The notes under the pieces: generated by a model
The model's input: the letters and a program-made list of their open reading frames with translations, nothing else
Told to the model about the DNA's origin: nothing
Database searches by the model: none
NCBI GenBank assembly: GCA_012513725.1
Contig: JAAZBQ010000845.1
Coordinates: 1-14,142, forward strand
From: Chloroflexota bacterium
GTDB taxonomy: Bacteria > Chloroflexota > Anaerolineae > UBA1429
Length of the DNA: 14,142 bases
Direction of reading: 5' to 3'
Made by a program: the position numbers and the translations under genes
Shown: positions 1 to 7,498 of the stretch, one piece after another
How the letters are laid out: each line of letters begins with the position of its first letter
Position numbering within the stretch: the stretch's first letter is position 1

Positions 1-23
1 GAGCGCCCCGCGCCCCGGGATAC

Positions 24-3000
24 CTAGCCGGCGCCTCCGCGGACCACCAGCGGCAGCTCCACGATAAAGGGGGGCATCACCCGCCAGTTGCCGGCCATGT
101 CGCGGATGCGCAACCGGACCAGGTCGCCCGCCTCCTCCGGCGCCTGCAGGAGCACCTCGTCGAGGACCCCCACGGTGGCGCCGGGCTGTACGGTCGGGGT
201 TATCGGGAGCGTCTGCCACTCGCTCCACGTTCGTCCCCCGTTCGCCGAGGCGCTCCACGCCGCGCTGGAGGTATCCAGCCCGGAGAGGACGTCCATCACC
301 CGGGTGGCCCCGTCGGCCGTCGTGCCCAGTTCCTCGGGCGGGGTGGCATCCACCCGCGTGGTCACCGGCACGTCATAATGGTTGCCGGCTTCGTCGAGGA
401 GGCGCGCCACCCCCGTGTGCTCCCCCTCGGCATTCGGCACCCGCCAGGTGGGGGCGGGGAGATCCTGGGGCATGGTGAACACGCTGACCCGGTCGAGGTA
501 CAGGTCGGCCTGGGCCTGGAACCAGGTGCGGAACTCGAGCCCGTTCGGCTCCCCGTTGTAAGTCGGTGCCGTGTTCTGGTAGACCAGATTCAGGGCCACC
601 TCCTCATAGTGCGCCGTGGCCAGGTCCTGGCCGGCCAGCGTGCGGGAGGCGTAGGCCCGCGTGCTCAGGTTGTCCACGATGTCGAGGATCGCCAGCGGCG
701 CGGCGCCCGAGGTCTGCGGGCTCTTGAGCCGATAGTAGACCTGGTAGTCCCGCCAGGTGGGCAGGGCCAGAGTGTAGGGGCCGTGCCACCATCCCGCGGC
801 GTCGCCCGGGGTTCCCCGCCAGGCTGCGCCGTTCAGCGCCTCGGGATCCTCCACCCGCTGACCCGTCCCCTCCTGGTGGCGGAGGTCCTCGCCCTCCCAG
901 ATCCAGCCGTTGGAGAACTGCACCGCCACGGCGTCGGTGCTCCCGATGGTGACGGGCACCGCGGCAGACCGGGACCAGGTGGGCACGGTCACCGAGCCCG
1001 TGGGCGGGGTGTTGTCCACCCAGACCGCGGCGTCGGCGGCGCTCACGCCTCCTGGGTTCTCTACCGAGACGCGCAGGGTGTGCCGGCCCTCGGGCACCGC
1101 GGCGGTGTTCCAGCGCCAGGAGTACATCCCACCCGACTGGGACCCGACCTCCGTGCCGTCGACAAAGAGGGTGGCCTCGCCCACCGGCACGCTGCACGAG
1201 GCAGTGATCTCCACGACGCCCCGCACCGCGGCGTTCTGGCTTGGCGCAGTGATGCGCACCTGTGGGGGCTGCGACGACAGGAGCCCGGCGACCGCCGAGC
1301 GGATGTCGGGCAGGAGCGCATAGGCCCGGGCGCCGGGGCAGGCGGTGATGCCCACGTCGCGATGGCCCATGATGGTGGGCAGCACCCGGTCGATAAAGTG
1401 CTGTTCGGCCAGCGGGTCGATCCAGTGCTCCGAGGCCTTGGCGGCCAGGAGCCAGGTCAGCGAATCGCGCATCGGGCCCGGCACGTCGACGCTCTGATAG
1501 TTGCCGATCAGGCTGAGTCCGACGCTGCCCCAGTTGTAGGCGGCCGCGTGAAAGCCCACCACGCCGCTCCCCCCGGAGCGCCCCTCATAGATGCGGCCGT
1601 ACTTGTCGATCAAAAAGTTGTAGCCGATGTCGCCCCACTCGCGGGAGACGGCGTGATAGTAGTAGATGGCCCGCACCATCGCCGCGGGATCCACCCCTCC
1701 GTCGTCGGTGGCGGTGTGGTGGACGACCACGGCCGTCACGGGGCGGTACTCGGGCTCCGCTGTCATCAGCGCCTCGTTGGCGCCCCAGCCCTGCCGGGTG
1801 ATGATCTGGGGCATGGCGTCGGCCGCCTCGTCGGCGCTCGCCGAGCCTCCGGACGCGACGATGTCGGGCGCCTGCGGGCCATCTCGCGAGTCGATGCAGA
1901 CGAAATGAAGGTCCTCGAGGGCCGGGCGCGCGCCGGAGGGGCCGGCGCTCAGGGTCACCCGGTACTGGAGGGCGCGTCCCTCGCCAAAGAGGAGCGCCGA
2001 ATGGGTGGCGCCGCCCTCGTCCGGCTCGTTATCCTCCTCCACGACCTGCCAGGTGCCCCAGGTGGCGCCATCGGCGCTGGTGCGCACCTCGAGGCGCATC
2101 TGGGCGCCGCCCGGGGTCGGGGCGTGCCAGCCGGCCCCCAGCGCCACAAAGGCCAGGGGCGCGTCGAGCACGGGCGAAGTGTAGGTGCCGGTGGTGGCGT
2201 CTTCGGCCAGGGCCACCGCACCGTCGCCCTGGGGGCCGATCCAGGTGCCCTGGTGCTCGCCGCCGGCCCAGTCGTCGGGCGTCGAGAAGGTCAGGTAGCG
2301 GCCGACGGTGCCGTCCTCGGCGGCCGGGGCCAGCGGGGTGCCGGCCGGGTGCACAGCAGGGCCGGCGAACGCGCCGCTGGTCGGCAGCCGCGCGGCGTTC
2401 CCGGTGCCGTCGTCAAAGTAGAAATGGTACTGGTGTTCGCCCGCCGGCAGGCTGGTCTCCAGCCGGTAGCGGCGCCCCTCCGCGGGCTGCGCGGGCGCCA
2501 GGGTGAGGGTGTGGGCGTGCCCGTCGATGACGACGTTGGCCACCGCAGGGGGCGCGCCGTTGGCGCTCAGGTAGGTCACCTCGAACGCAAAGTGCGTGCT
2601 CTGGTCGCCGCTGGCCGGGGCGAGCGCCGGCTGGCCGAGGGTGGGCGAGGGCGGCCCCACCACCTCGATCCCCGCGTAATAGTGCTTCAGGATATCGACA
2701 TAACCAAAACCCTCGGCGGCGAGGGCCCGGGCTCCGAACTGGCACATCCCCACGCCGTGGCCGTAGAGGCTGCTGTAGCCGCACGGGCAGGCCACACTCT
2801 GGCAGTAGGAGACCGTGCTGCCCCAGGCGTCCTGGGTGCTGCGGGTCTGCCCGTCGCAGTGGGCGTGGAAAAAGGCGCGGATGACCTCGCCCTGGTAGCG
2901 CGCCGTGACGCCGTGGGTGTCGTCCACCGCCTGGTCGGTGGTGTCGTACTGGATGGGGCTCCAGACCTGGCAGTGGGTGGTGGTGCAGACGTCGGCGCCG

Positions 3001-3653
3001 ACATCGGCGTGCCCGGCGCCGGTGATGGCGTAGGAGCGGGCGGCCACCGCCTGGGCGCGCAGTGCCTCGGCCGGCCAGTTGGGCGGCATCTCGTTGGGCA
3101 CCACGCCCTTGAGGTACTCGTCGAGCCCCATCTCGACCACGGCCCCGTCGGGCATGACGACCCGGATGGTGGCGGGCGCCTCGGTGACGCCGGTAGCGGC
3201 CAGTCCCTGGACCGAGATCGTGCCGGTGGCCAGGGCCGCCTCTGCCTGGCGCGCGGCGGCCTCCTCGGCGGAACGCAGGAACGCCGCCTCGATGGCGGCG
3301 GCCTCCTCGGGGCTGGCGTCCTCGGGCACCATGGCGAGGTTCACGCTGGCCTCGTCGCCCTCGGTGACGGTCAGGTAGCGATGGGTCATGCCCACATAGC
3401 CGGCCGCCTCGGCGCGCACGGCGTGCAGGCCCGCCTCCACCGGCAACCGATAGCGCCCCGAGGCGTCGGTGACGGCCTCATAGGCGCCGGCCCGGAGGCG
3501 CACGCCGGCCAGCGGGCGCTTGGAGGTCAGGTCGGTGACCGTACCCACGATCCCCGTGGGGCTCGCCACCGACGCGGGGAGGAACCGCGCGGCCGCCGCC
3601 ACGACGAGGATGACGATGCCGGCAAAGACGATGGTCCGACGGATGCTGGGCAT
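24..3653 (-). CDS. Secreted cell-wall hydrolase: SpoIID/LytB domain plus PGRP-type zinc amidase
   Basis: Predicted 1209-residue exported peptidoglycan enzyme. Order of parts: basic N-terminus and hydrophobic signal/anchor (about 7-27); carboxypeptidase-regulatory-like beta domain (about 34-108); Glu/Ala-rich helix; SpoIID/LytB domain (about 160-335) with the VVPNEMP motif, where E188 matches the proposed catalytic Glu of SpoIID, followed by AQAVAARSYA and a YGHGVGMCQFGA signature; Ig-like domain (about 340-436); another beta-sandwich (about 460-600); Amidase_2/PGRP domain (about 613-800); Ig-like domain (about 805-890); jelly-roll-like and Ig-like C-terminus. Zinc ligands of the amidase are visible: H645 or H646 in VVHHTAT, H764 in GHRDV and C772 in TACPG, with Y678 in GYNF as catalytic Tyr. 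Known family roles: amidase removes stem peptides, and SpoIID cleaves the denuded glycan. The frame opens to 3830, but the start at 3653 is preferred: it has a GAGGGA-like ribosome site, gives a signal peptide, and the likely promoter lies inside the longer frame. The exact biological role (division, maturation or scavenging) is unknown. Confidence 0.93.
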   Translation of the reverse strand: MPSIRRTIVFAGIVILVVAAAARFLPASVASPTGIVGTVTDLTSKRPLAGVRLRAGAYEAVTDASGRYRLPVEAGLHAVRAEAAGYVGMTHRYLTVTEGDEASVNLAMVPEDASPEEAAAIEAAFLRSAEEAAARQAEAALATGTISVQGLAATGVTEAPATIRVVMPDGAVVEMGLDEYLKGVVPNEMPPNWPAEALRAQAVAARSYAITGAGHADVGADVCTTTHCQVWSPIQYDTTDQAVDDTHGVTARYQGEVIRAFFHAHCDGQTRSTQDAWGSTVSYCQSVACPCGYSSLYGHGVGMCQFGARALAAEGFGYVDILKHYYAGIEVVGPPSPTLGQPALAPASGDQSTHFAFEVTYLSANGAPPAVANVVIDGHAHTLTLAPAQPAEGRRYRLETSLPAGEHQYHFYFDDGTGNAARLPTSGAFAGPAVHPAGTPLAPAAEDGTVGRYLTFSTPDDWAGGEHQGTWIGPQGDGAVALAEDATTGTYTSPVLDAPLAFVALGAGWHAPTPGGAQMRLEVRTSADGATWGTWQVVEEDNEPDEGGATHSALLFGEGRALQYRVTLSAGPSGARPALEDLHFVCIDSRDGPQAPDIVASGGSASADEAADAMPQIITRQGWGANEALMTAEPEYRPVTAVVVHHTATDDGGVDPAAMVRAIYYYHAVSREWGDIGYNFLIDKYGRIYEGRSGGSGVVGFHAAAYNWGSVGLSLIGNYQSVDVPGPMRDSLTWLLAAKASEHWIDPLAEQHFIDRVLPTIMGHRDVGITACPGARAYALLPDIRSAVAGLLSSQPPQVRITAPSQNAAVRGVVEITASCSVPVGEATLFVDGTEVGSQSGGMYSWRWNTAAVPEGRHTLRVSVENPGGVSAADAAVWVDNTPPTGSVTVPTWSRSAAVPVTIGSTDAVAVQFSNGWIWEGEDLRHQEGTGQRVEDPEALNGAAWRGTPGDAAGWWHGPYTLALPTWRDYQVYYRLKSPQTSGAAPLAILDIVDNLSTRAYASRTLAGQDLATAHYEEVALNLVYQNTAPTYNGEPNGLEFRTWFQAQADLYLDRVSVFTMPQDLPAPTWRVPNAEGEHTGVARLLDEAGNHYDVPVTTRVDATPPEELGTTADGATRVMDVLSGLDTSSAAWSASANGGRTWSEWQTLPITPTVQPGATVGVLDEVLLQAPEEAGDLVRLRIRDMAGNWRVMPPFIVELPLVVRGGAG

Positions 3654-3768
3654 GGCGTGGTCTTCCCTCTTGGCGTTGGCGTAATGGACTGGGACGGGGC
3701 CAGAGCGAGACAGGCCTCCGGGCGCAACCCGTTCCCGGGGCGCCCGCCGAACCCGACCGCACACCCTA

Positions 3769-3797
3769 CTTATCGCACCAAGCGCCGCATTCGTCAA
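3769..3797 (-). promoter_or_regulatory. Putative sigma70 promoter of the amidase/SpoIID gene
   Basis: On the minus strand TTGACG (3797-3792) is followed after 17 bp by GATAAG (3774-3769). The -35 matches 5 of 6 consensus bases and the -10 matches 4 of 6. This would give a leader of roughly 100 nt before the ATG at 3653. The rest of the 300-bp gap (3654-3953) shows only this promoter and a possible promoter for the divergent gene. Confidence 0.5.
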
Positions 3798-3907
3798 GTG
3801 GCCGCACAACATTCCCACGGCGTCTGCCAAGAGGACGCGCGGCGGCAGCAGGAGGTTCCCCTCGGGCGGGGCGCTGCTCGCCCACGGCTCGCGACCGCGA
3901 AAGCGGG

Positions 3908-3950
3908 TATAATGGGAGGGTCAGAGCGCATCCGGTGGCCACGGGGAGGG
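3908..3950 (+). promoter_or_regulatory. Possible -10 box and strong ribosome site of the zinc-ribbon gene
   Basis: A perfect TATAAT lies at 3908-3913 in otherwise GC-rich DNA, about 40 nt before the ATG at 3954. GGGGAGGG at 3943-3950 is a good Shine-Dalgarno, 3 nt from the ATG if its last G is counted. No convincing -35 is found at 16-18 bp (the sequence there is near CGGCTC), so the promoter call is tentative. The ribosome site is firmer. Confidence 0.4.
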
Positions 3951-3953
3951 AGT

Positions 3954-4595
3954 ATGGCGAACGGCGAGATGGCCCCCGAAGGGGTCGTGTGCCCCTACTG
4001 CGGCGAGCGCCTGGAGATGCCCTTCCGGGGGCACGACTGGAGCCGCTGCCGGGGCTGTGGGACCGACGTGAACGTCTCCGCACAGCTCGCCTTTCTGCGT
4101 GCCCGGCGGCTGTTCCACCAGGCGCAGCGGGCCCACGGGGTGCCCTTTGTCCGCATGCATCACGCGGCCGGGCGCGAGGGCGATGTGTTGCGCATCATGC
4201 AACAGGCCTACTCGGGCCTGCAGGAGGCCGTGGTCCACGACCTCCCCGACGAGCAGCGCGTGCAGGCCGTGGAGATGATGGCCGAGATCACCCGCCTGCT
4301 GGCCCGCCACGGCCAGGTGTCGGTGATGGAGGTCGGCTACTGGACGCGGGTGCTGAGCCTGCGTGAGGCGCGGCAAGAGTACGCCGCGGTGGAGGCCGCC
4401 CTGGACGCTGGGCGCGGGCCGGGGCTGGGGGGGCGGCTGGCCTGGTGGCGCCTGCGCTATCGGGAGGTCCGCCTGCGCGCCGCCCTGGAGACCCTGGAGC
4501 GACAGATCCATGGGCTGGAGGAGGGCATCGGCTTTCCCGAGCGGCCGCACCTCGATCTCCACGAACGCGCCCGCTGGCAGCGCCGCGACGCCTGA
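3954..4595 (+). CDS. Zinc-ribbon protein of unknown function
   Basis: 213-residue soluble-looking protein whose function I do not recognise. The N-terminus carries a four-cysteine zinc ribbon: C13-x2-C16 in CPYCG and C32-x2-C35 in CRGCG. The rest is mostly charged and predicted helical. The last part (about 160-200, RLRYREVRLRAALETLERQI) looks like an amphipathic or coiled-coil helix. No signal peptide or clear membrane span is seen; a single WW pair near residue 163 is too short. The start is fixed by the GGGGAGGG ribosome site just before the ATG. The frame continues far upstream without a stop, but that part is antisense to the amidase gene and has no coding character. It lies 145 nt ahead of the CpaE-like ATPase on the same strand, which has its own promoter. 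The two may still be functionally linked, but nothing in the sequence proves it. Confidence 0.8.
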   Translation: MANGEMAPEGVVCPYCGERLEMPFRGHDWSRCRGCGTDVNVSAQLAFLRARRLFHQAQRAHGVPFVRMHHAAGREGDVLRIMQQAYSGLQEAVVHDLPDEQRVQAVEMMAEITRLLARHGQVSVMEVGYWTRVLSLREARQEYAAVEAALDAGRGPGLGGRLAWWRLRYREVRLRAALETLERQIHGLEEGIGFPERPHLDLHERARWQRRDA

Positions 4596-4632
4596 CCCCG
4601 CGCCTCCGGGCACGATGCGCGTCGCGCAGCCG

Positions 4633-4660
4633 TTGCCAACTGGCGCCGAGCCAGTATAAT
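4633..4660 (+). promoter_or_regulatory. Promoter of the CpaE-like ATPase gene, with flanking dyads
   Basis: TTGCCA (4633-4638), 16-bp spacer, perfect TATAAT (4655-4660). This is one of the best promoters in the window. The spacer holds an inverted repeat, ACTGGC (4639-4644) and GCCAGT (4650-4655), around a 5-bp centre. A second perfect dyad, TGCGCG-T-CGCGCA (4616-4628), lies just upstream of the -35. Either could be an operator; the second could instead act as a terminator hairpin for the zinc-ribbon gene ending at 4595, though it has no T-run. Confidence 0.6.
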
Positions 4661-4740
4661 GGCGGTGGCGCTCTGGCTGGTGGATGATCCCTGATGCCCC
4701 GGTGCCGCCGAACCGTCCAATCTACTCGGCAGGTGCAGAC

Positions 4741-6936
4741 ATGTCCGGCACGACAGAGGCTCTCCGCATCCTGGTAGTGAGCTCCCGAGACGATGCCCCC
4801 CGCGAAGCGGCCGAGGCACTCTCGGGCCGCTACACCGCGGCACAGATCCATTGGGTTTCGCAGGAAAGCCTGGCCATGGGCCGGGCCGAGGACCTGCGGC
4901 CGCACGTGGCGCTCCTGTACAGCGACCTCGGCGACGAGGTGCTGGGTGGCCTGGTGCGGCGCCTGGCGCGCCAACTGCCGGACGTCGCCGCGTTCGTCGT
5001 CGTCCCCTGGGATGGCATGGCCCTGGCGCGCCAGGCCGTGCTCTATGGGGCGCGGGGGTTCCTGATGCAGCCCCTGGATCCCGACGAGCTGCACAAGGCC
5101 CTTAACGAGGCCCTCGCGCGCGGGCGCGCTTCCAGCCCGACCGAGGAGGCCGTGGACCATCCGCCGGCCGAGGGCAGGGTCGTGGTCTTTTGCGCCCCCA
5201 AGGGGGGTACGGGCCGCACGACCCTGGCGGTGAACACGGCCCTCTCCATCCGCGGGGTGACGGGCCAGAGCGTCGTCATCGTCGACGCCGACTATGCCGC
5301 CCCGGCCATCGACGTGGCGCTGAACCTCAAGCACTCCCGCGACATCGGCGACTTGGTCTCGCGGATCGCCCAGCTGGACGAGGCGCTGGTCGACGGCGTG
5401 CTCGCCGAGCATAGCACCGGGGTCAAAGCGCTCCTCGCCCCGTCGCCGAGCCGCGGCGAATCGCCCGTGGGCCTCCCCCAGGTGCAGCAGATCATCGCCA
5501 TGCTGCGGCGCATGTTCGACTGGGTCATCGTGGACATCGGGTTGCCGTTCGATGATGCCGCCTGGGCCTACATGGGTCTGGCCGATCGGGTGCTGCTGAA
5601 CGTGCTCCCCGAGATGGTCGGCGTGCGGAACACGCGGCGCCTCCTGGAGCGAATGCTGGCGAGGAACATCCCCCGCGAGCGCGTCTGGGTGGTGGTCAAC
5701 CGCGTCACGCTCCGCGGCGGGCTGCCCCTGGCCGACATCCAGGGACGGATGGGGATCGACGTTGCATTGCAGATTCCCGATGACCAGCCCACGGCCACCA
5801 GCAGCGTGAACCGCGGCATTCCCCTGGTCATCGATCGGCGCTACACGGCCCTGGCCAGGGCGATGCGCGGCCTGGCGCAGCGGCTTGCCGACGACCTGGC
5901 CGAGCCCCAGCCGCCCGCGCGGTTCGTGCCCGTGGAGGCGCCGCGGTCGCGGCCCGTGACCAAGTGGCTCTGGGCGGGGCTGGGCGTCGGGACCCTCGCG
6001 ACGGCCCTGGTCCTGGGCATCCCGCGGCTGCCGGCGCTCCGCGCGGCGCTCGGGGGCGGGGGCTCCCCCACGCCGACGACCCAGCACGTCGGGATGCCCG
6101 ATACGACGCAGGTCGCCATGGCGCCCTCGACGACGGTGGTCGCCGAGCCCAGCGCCACACGGCCGCTCCCGGCGTCGCCTACGGCCGCACAGCCCACCAC
6201 CGAGGTTCCGGCCTCGCCCACGGCGGAGGCGCAAGAGACCCCGGCCCAGCCGGCCATCGACGAGGCCACGGCCACGGTGCCGCCGTCGCCCTCTGCCGAG
6301 ACGACCCCAGAGCCCACGGAGGACCTGGCGCCAACCGAGGAGCCCACCATCACGCCGACCGATACGGCCACCGCCGCGCCCACCGACGAACCCACGCCCA
6401 CGGAGGAGCCTACGGCCACGGCGACCGCCACGCCGACCGACACCGCGACGCCCACGCCCACCTGGACGGCTACGGCGACGGCGACCGCGACGGAGGCCCC
6501 TACGGCGACCGCCACGCCCTCGCCCGCCGCGACCCCCGTCCCTGCGGCGACGACGGTGTATCCCGCCGGCTGGTATGCTCCGCCCGCGCTGTTGGAGCCC
6601 GACAACCGCCAGGTATTCGGACCGGAGGACGCGCCGATGCTGCGCTGGACGTCATCGGGCAGCCTGCAGCCCGGCGTGTTCTACGTCGTCACCCTCGCCT
6701 ACCGGTACGGCGACCGCACCGTGTACGACGACGTCCCCTGGGTGACGGACACGTTCTGGGATGTGTCCGAGCACGACTATTTGCGCGACCTCGCCGAGGA
6801 CGGCCTCTTTTACTGGTCGGTGACGCTGCAGCGGCGCACCGGGGTCGACGCCGACGGCCGCCCACGGGGCACGCCCATCAGCCCGCTGAGCGAGATTCGC
6901 ACCTTTGTCTGGCTGCAAGAGGGATCGGGCGGCTAG
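4741..6936 (+). CDS. CpaE/TadZ-like ParA-family ATPase, membrane-tethered, with pseudo-receiver domain
   Basis: 731 residues from the ATG at 4741. An in-frame ATG at 4684 would add 19 residues without a clear ribosome site. Domains: (1) about 7-125, receiver-like fold (LRILVVSS; ARGFLMQPLDPDEL), in which the phospho-acceptor Asp position appears to be Y60 and the conserved Lys is Q110, so it is probably not phosphorylated; (2) about 145-395, ParA/MinD/CpaE ATPase with deviant Walker A KGGTGRTT (signature K154; second Lys replaced by R159), VIVDAD, and Walker B-like WVIVDIG; (3) hydrophobic segment about 408-428; (4) Thr/Pro/Ala/Glu-rich linker about 435-605; (5) C-terminal beta-sandwich-like domain about 610-731, rich in Trp/Tyr. 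CpaE/TadZ proteins normally position pilus secretion machinery at cell poles and are soluble. Here the ATPase seems tethered to the membrane with an extracytoplasmic stalk and sensor-like domain. No pilus genes are adjacent. The ATPase assignment is firm; the cellular role is inferred. Confidence 0.9.
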   Translation: MSGTTEALRILVVSSRDDAPREAAEALSGRYTAAQIHWVSQESLAMGRAEDLRPHVALLYSDLGDEVLGGLVRRLARQLPDVAAFVVVPWDGMALARQAVLYGARGFLMQPLDPDELHKALNEALARGRASSPTEEAVDHPPAEGRVVVFCAPKGGTGRTTLAVNTALSIRGVTGQSVVIVDADYAAPAIDVALNLKHSRDIGDLVSRIAQLDEALVDGVLAEHSTGVKALLAPSPSRGESPVGLPQVQQIIAMLRRMFDWVIVDIGLPFDDAAWAYMGLADRVLLNVLPEMVGVRNTRRLLERMLARNIPRERVWVVVNRVTLRGGLPLADIQGRMGIDVALQIPDDQPTATSSVNRGIPLVIDRRYTALARAMRGLAQRLADDLAEPQPPARFVPVEAPRSRPVTKWLWAGLGVGTLATALVLGIPRLPALRAALGGGGSPTPTTQHVGMPDTTQVAMAPSTTVVAEPSATRPLPASPTAAQPTTEVPASPTAEAQETPAQPAIDEATATVPPSPSAETTPEPTEDLAPTEEPTITPTDTATAAPTDEPTPTEEPTATATATPTDTATPTPTWTATATATATEAPTATATPSPAATPVPAATTVYPAGWYAPPALLEPDNRQVFGPEDAPMLRWTSSGSLQPGVFYVVTLAYRYGDRTVYDDVPWVTDTFWDVSEHDYLRDLAEDGLFYWSVTLQRRTGVDADGRPRGTPISPLSEIRTFVWLQEGSGG
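6346..6540 (+). repeat. Low-complexity Thr/Pro/Ala codon repeat (stalk linker)
   Basis: Degenerate short repeats of ACG, GCG, ACC, GCC and CCC codons encode runs such as PTATATATPTDTATPTPT inside the ATPase gene. This is a coding low-complexity stretch, typical of flexible or glycosylated extracellular linkers. It produces a long spurious Val/Ala-rich open frame on the opposite strand. Copy-number variation by slippage is plausible. Confidence 0.8.
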
Positions 6937-7412
6937 CCGAGGTCCTTGCGCATGTTGATGTTCGTGATCTGGTAGCCGATCCCCTCGTACAGGGCGCGGG
7001 CCGCGGTGTTGTGGCCAAAGACGTGCAGCGCCAGCGCCGTCAGGCCGAACCGCCGCGCCTCCTCCTCCAGCGCCAGCATGGCCGCCCGGCCGTATCCCCG
7101 GCGGCGATGGGCGGGATAGATCACCAGGTCGTAGATGGCCCCGGTGGTGGGGGGCAGCCCGGTCTCGGGCTGGCCGTGCCCGAACCAGATGACGCCCACC
7201 GGCTCGTCGTCTGGGTTGCGGATCGTGTACAGGTGCTGCGAGGGGGTCTCCAGGCCCTGGGGCAGGATGTGGTCAAAGGTCTTTCTGGCCATCTCCAGGG
7301 CCTCGTCCTCGGGCGTGTTGCCGGCCCGCACCCGTTCCCGTGCATAGTTCGCGATCGCCTCCTCGACCCATGCCGCGTACTCTTGCGCGCGCATCGGTGC
7401 CAGTCTGACCAT
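6933..7412 (-). CDS. GNAT-family N-acetyltransferase
   Basis: 159-residue cytosolic acetyltransferase; it transfers acetyl from acetyl-CoA to an amine substrate that cannot be named from sequence. The acetyl-CoA-binding motif A is clear: IYDLVIYPAHRRRGYGRA, with R103-x2-G106-x-G108. It is followed by an ALEEEARRFGLTALALHVFGHN strand-helix unit and the usual ARALYEGIGY C-terminal motif (about 139-147). The N-terminal helix (about 8-28) and a 'GVIWF' strand (73-77) fit the fold. The start at 7412 is chosen because AGGAGG lies 7 nt upstream; the frame runs open further but would cross the promoter region and the divergent transporter gene. The gene converges on the CpaE-like gene, and the stop codons overlap in a CTAG. 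Confidence 0.92.
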   Translation of the reverse strand: MVRLAPMRAQEYAAWVEEAIANYARERVRAGNTPEDEALEMARKTFDHILPQGLETPSQHLYTIRNPDDEPVGVIWFGHGQPETGLPPTTGAIYDLVIYPAHRRRGYGRAAMLALEEEARRFGLTALALHVFGHNTAARALYEGIGYQITNINMRKDLG

Positions 7413-7454
7413 GTGGTGCCTCCTCGGTGGCTTGTGGATGTGTGCTATCGCGGA

Positions 7455-7483
7455 ACCGTACGCTCGACGGCAGAGCGCGTCAA
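7455..7483 (-). promoter_or_regulatory. Possible promoter of the GNAT gene
   Basis: On the minus strand TTGACG (7483-7478), 17-bp spacer, TACGGT (7460-7455). The -35 is good, but the -10 matches only three of six consensus bases. It would give a leader of about 35-40 nt before the ATG at 7412. Confidence 0.4.
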
Positions 7484-7498
7484 GCGCCCCCCCGCCGT

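Noticed and set aside
24..3653. Sporulation locus
   Set aside because: SpoIID domains occur widely in non-sporulating bacteria, and no other sporulation gene is present.
378..3953. Long open frame on the plus strand running into the zinc-ribbon gene
   Set aside because: It is antisense to the well-supported amidase/SpoIID gene. Its Gly/Arg/His/Val-rich composition is the usual shadow in high-GC DNA. Only the part from 3954 has a ribosome site and a recognisable motif.
4288..6234. 648-codon open frame on the minus strand
   Set aside because: Antisense to the zinc-ribbon and CpaE-like genes; Arg/Gly/His-rich with no recognisable domain.
5841..6605. Minus-strand frame encoding a Val/Ala/Gly repeat protein
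   Set aside because: It is the reverse reading of the Thr/Pro-rich linker codons of the ATPase gene, not an elastin-like gene.
4741..6936. Part of a Tad/type IV pilus locus
   Set aside because: Only a CpaE-like ATPase is present; no secretion ATPase, pilin or secretin gene is found within the window.
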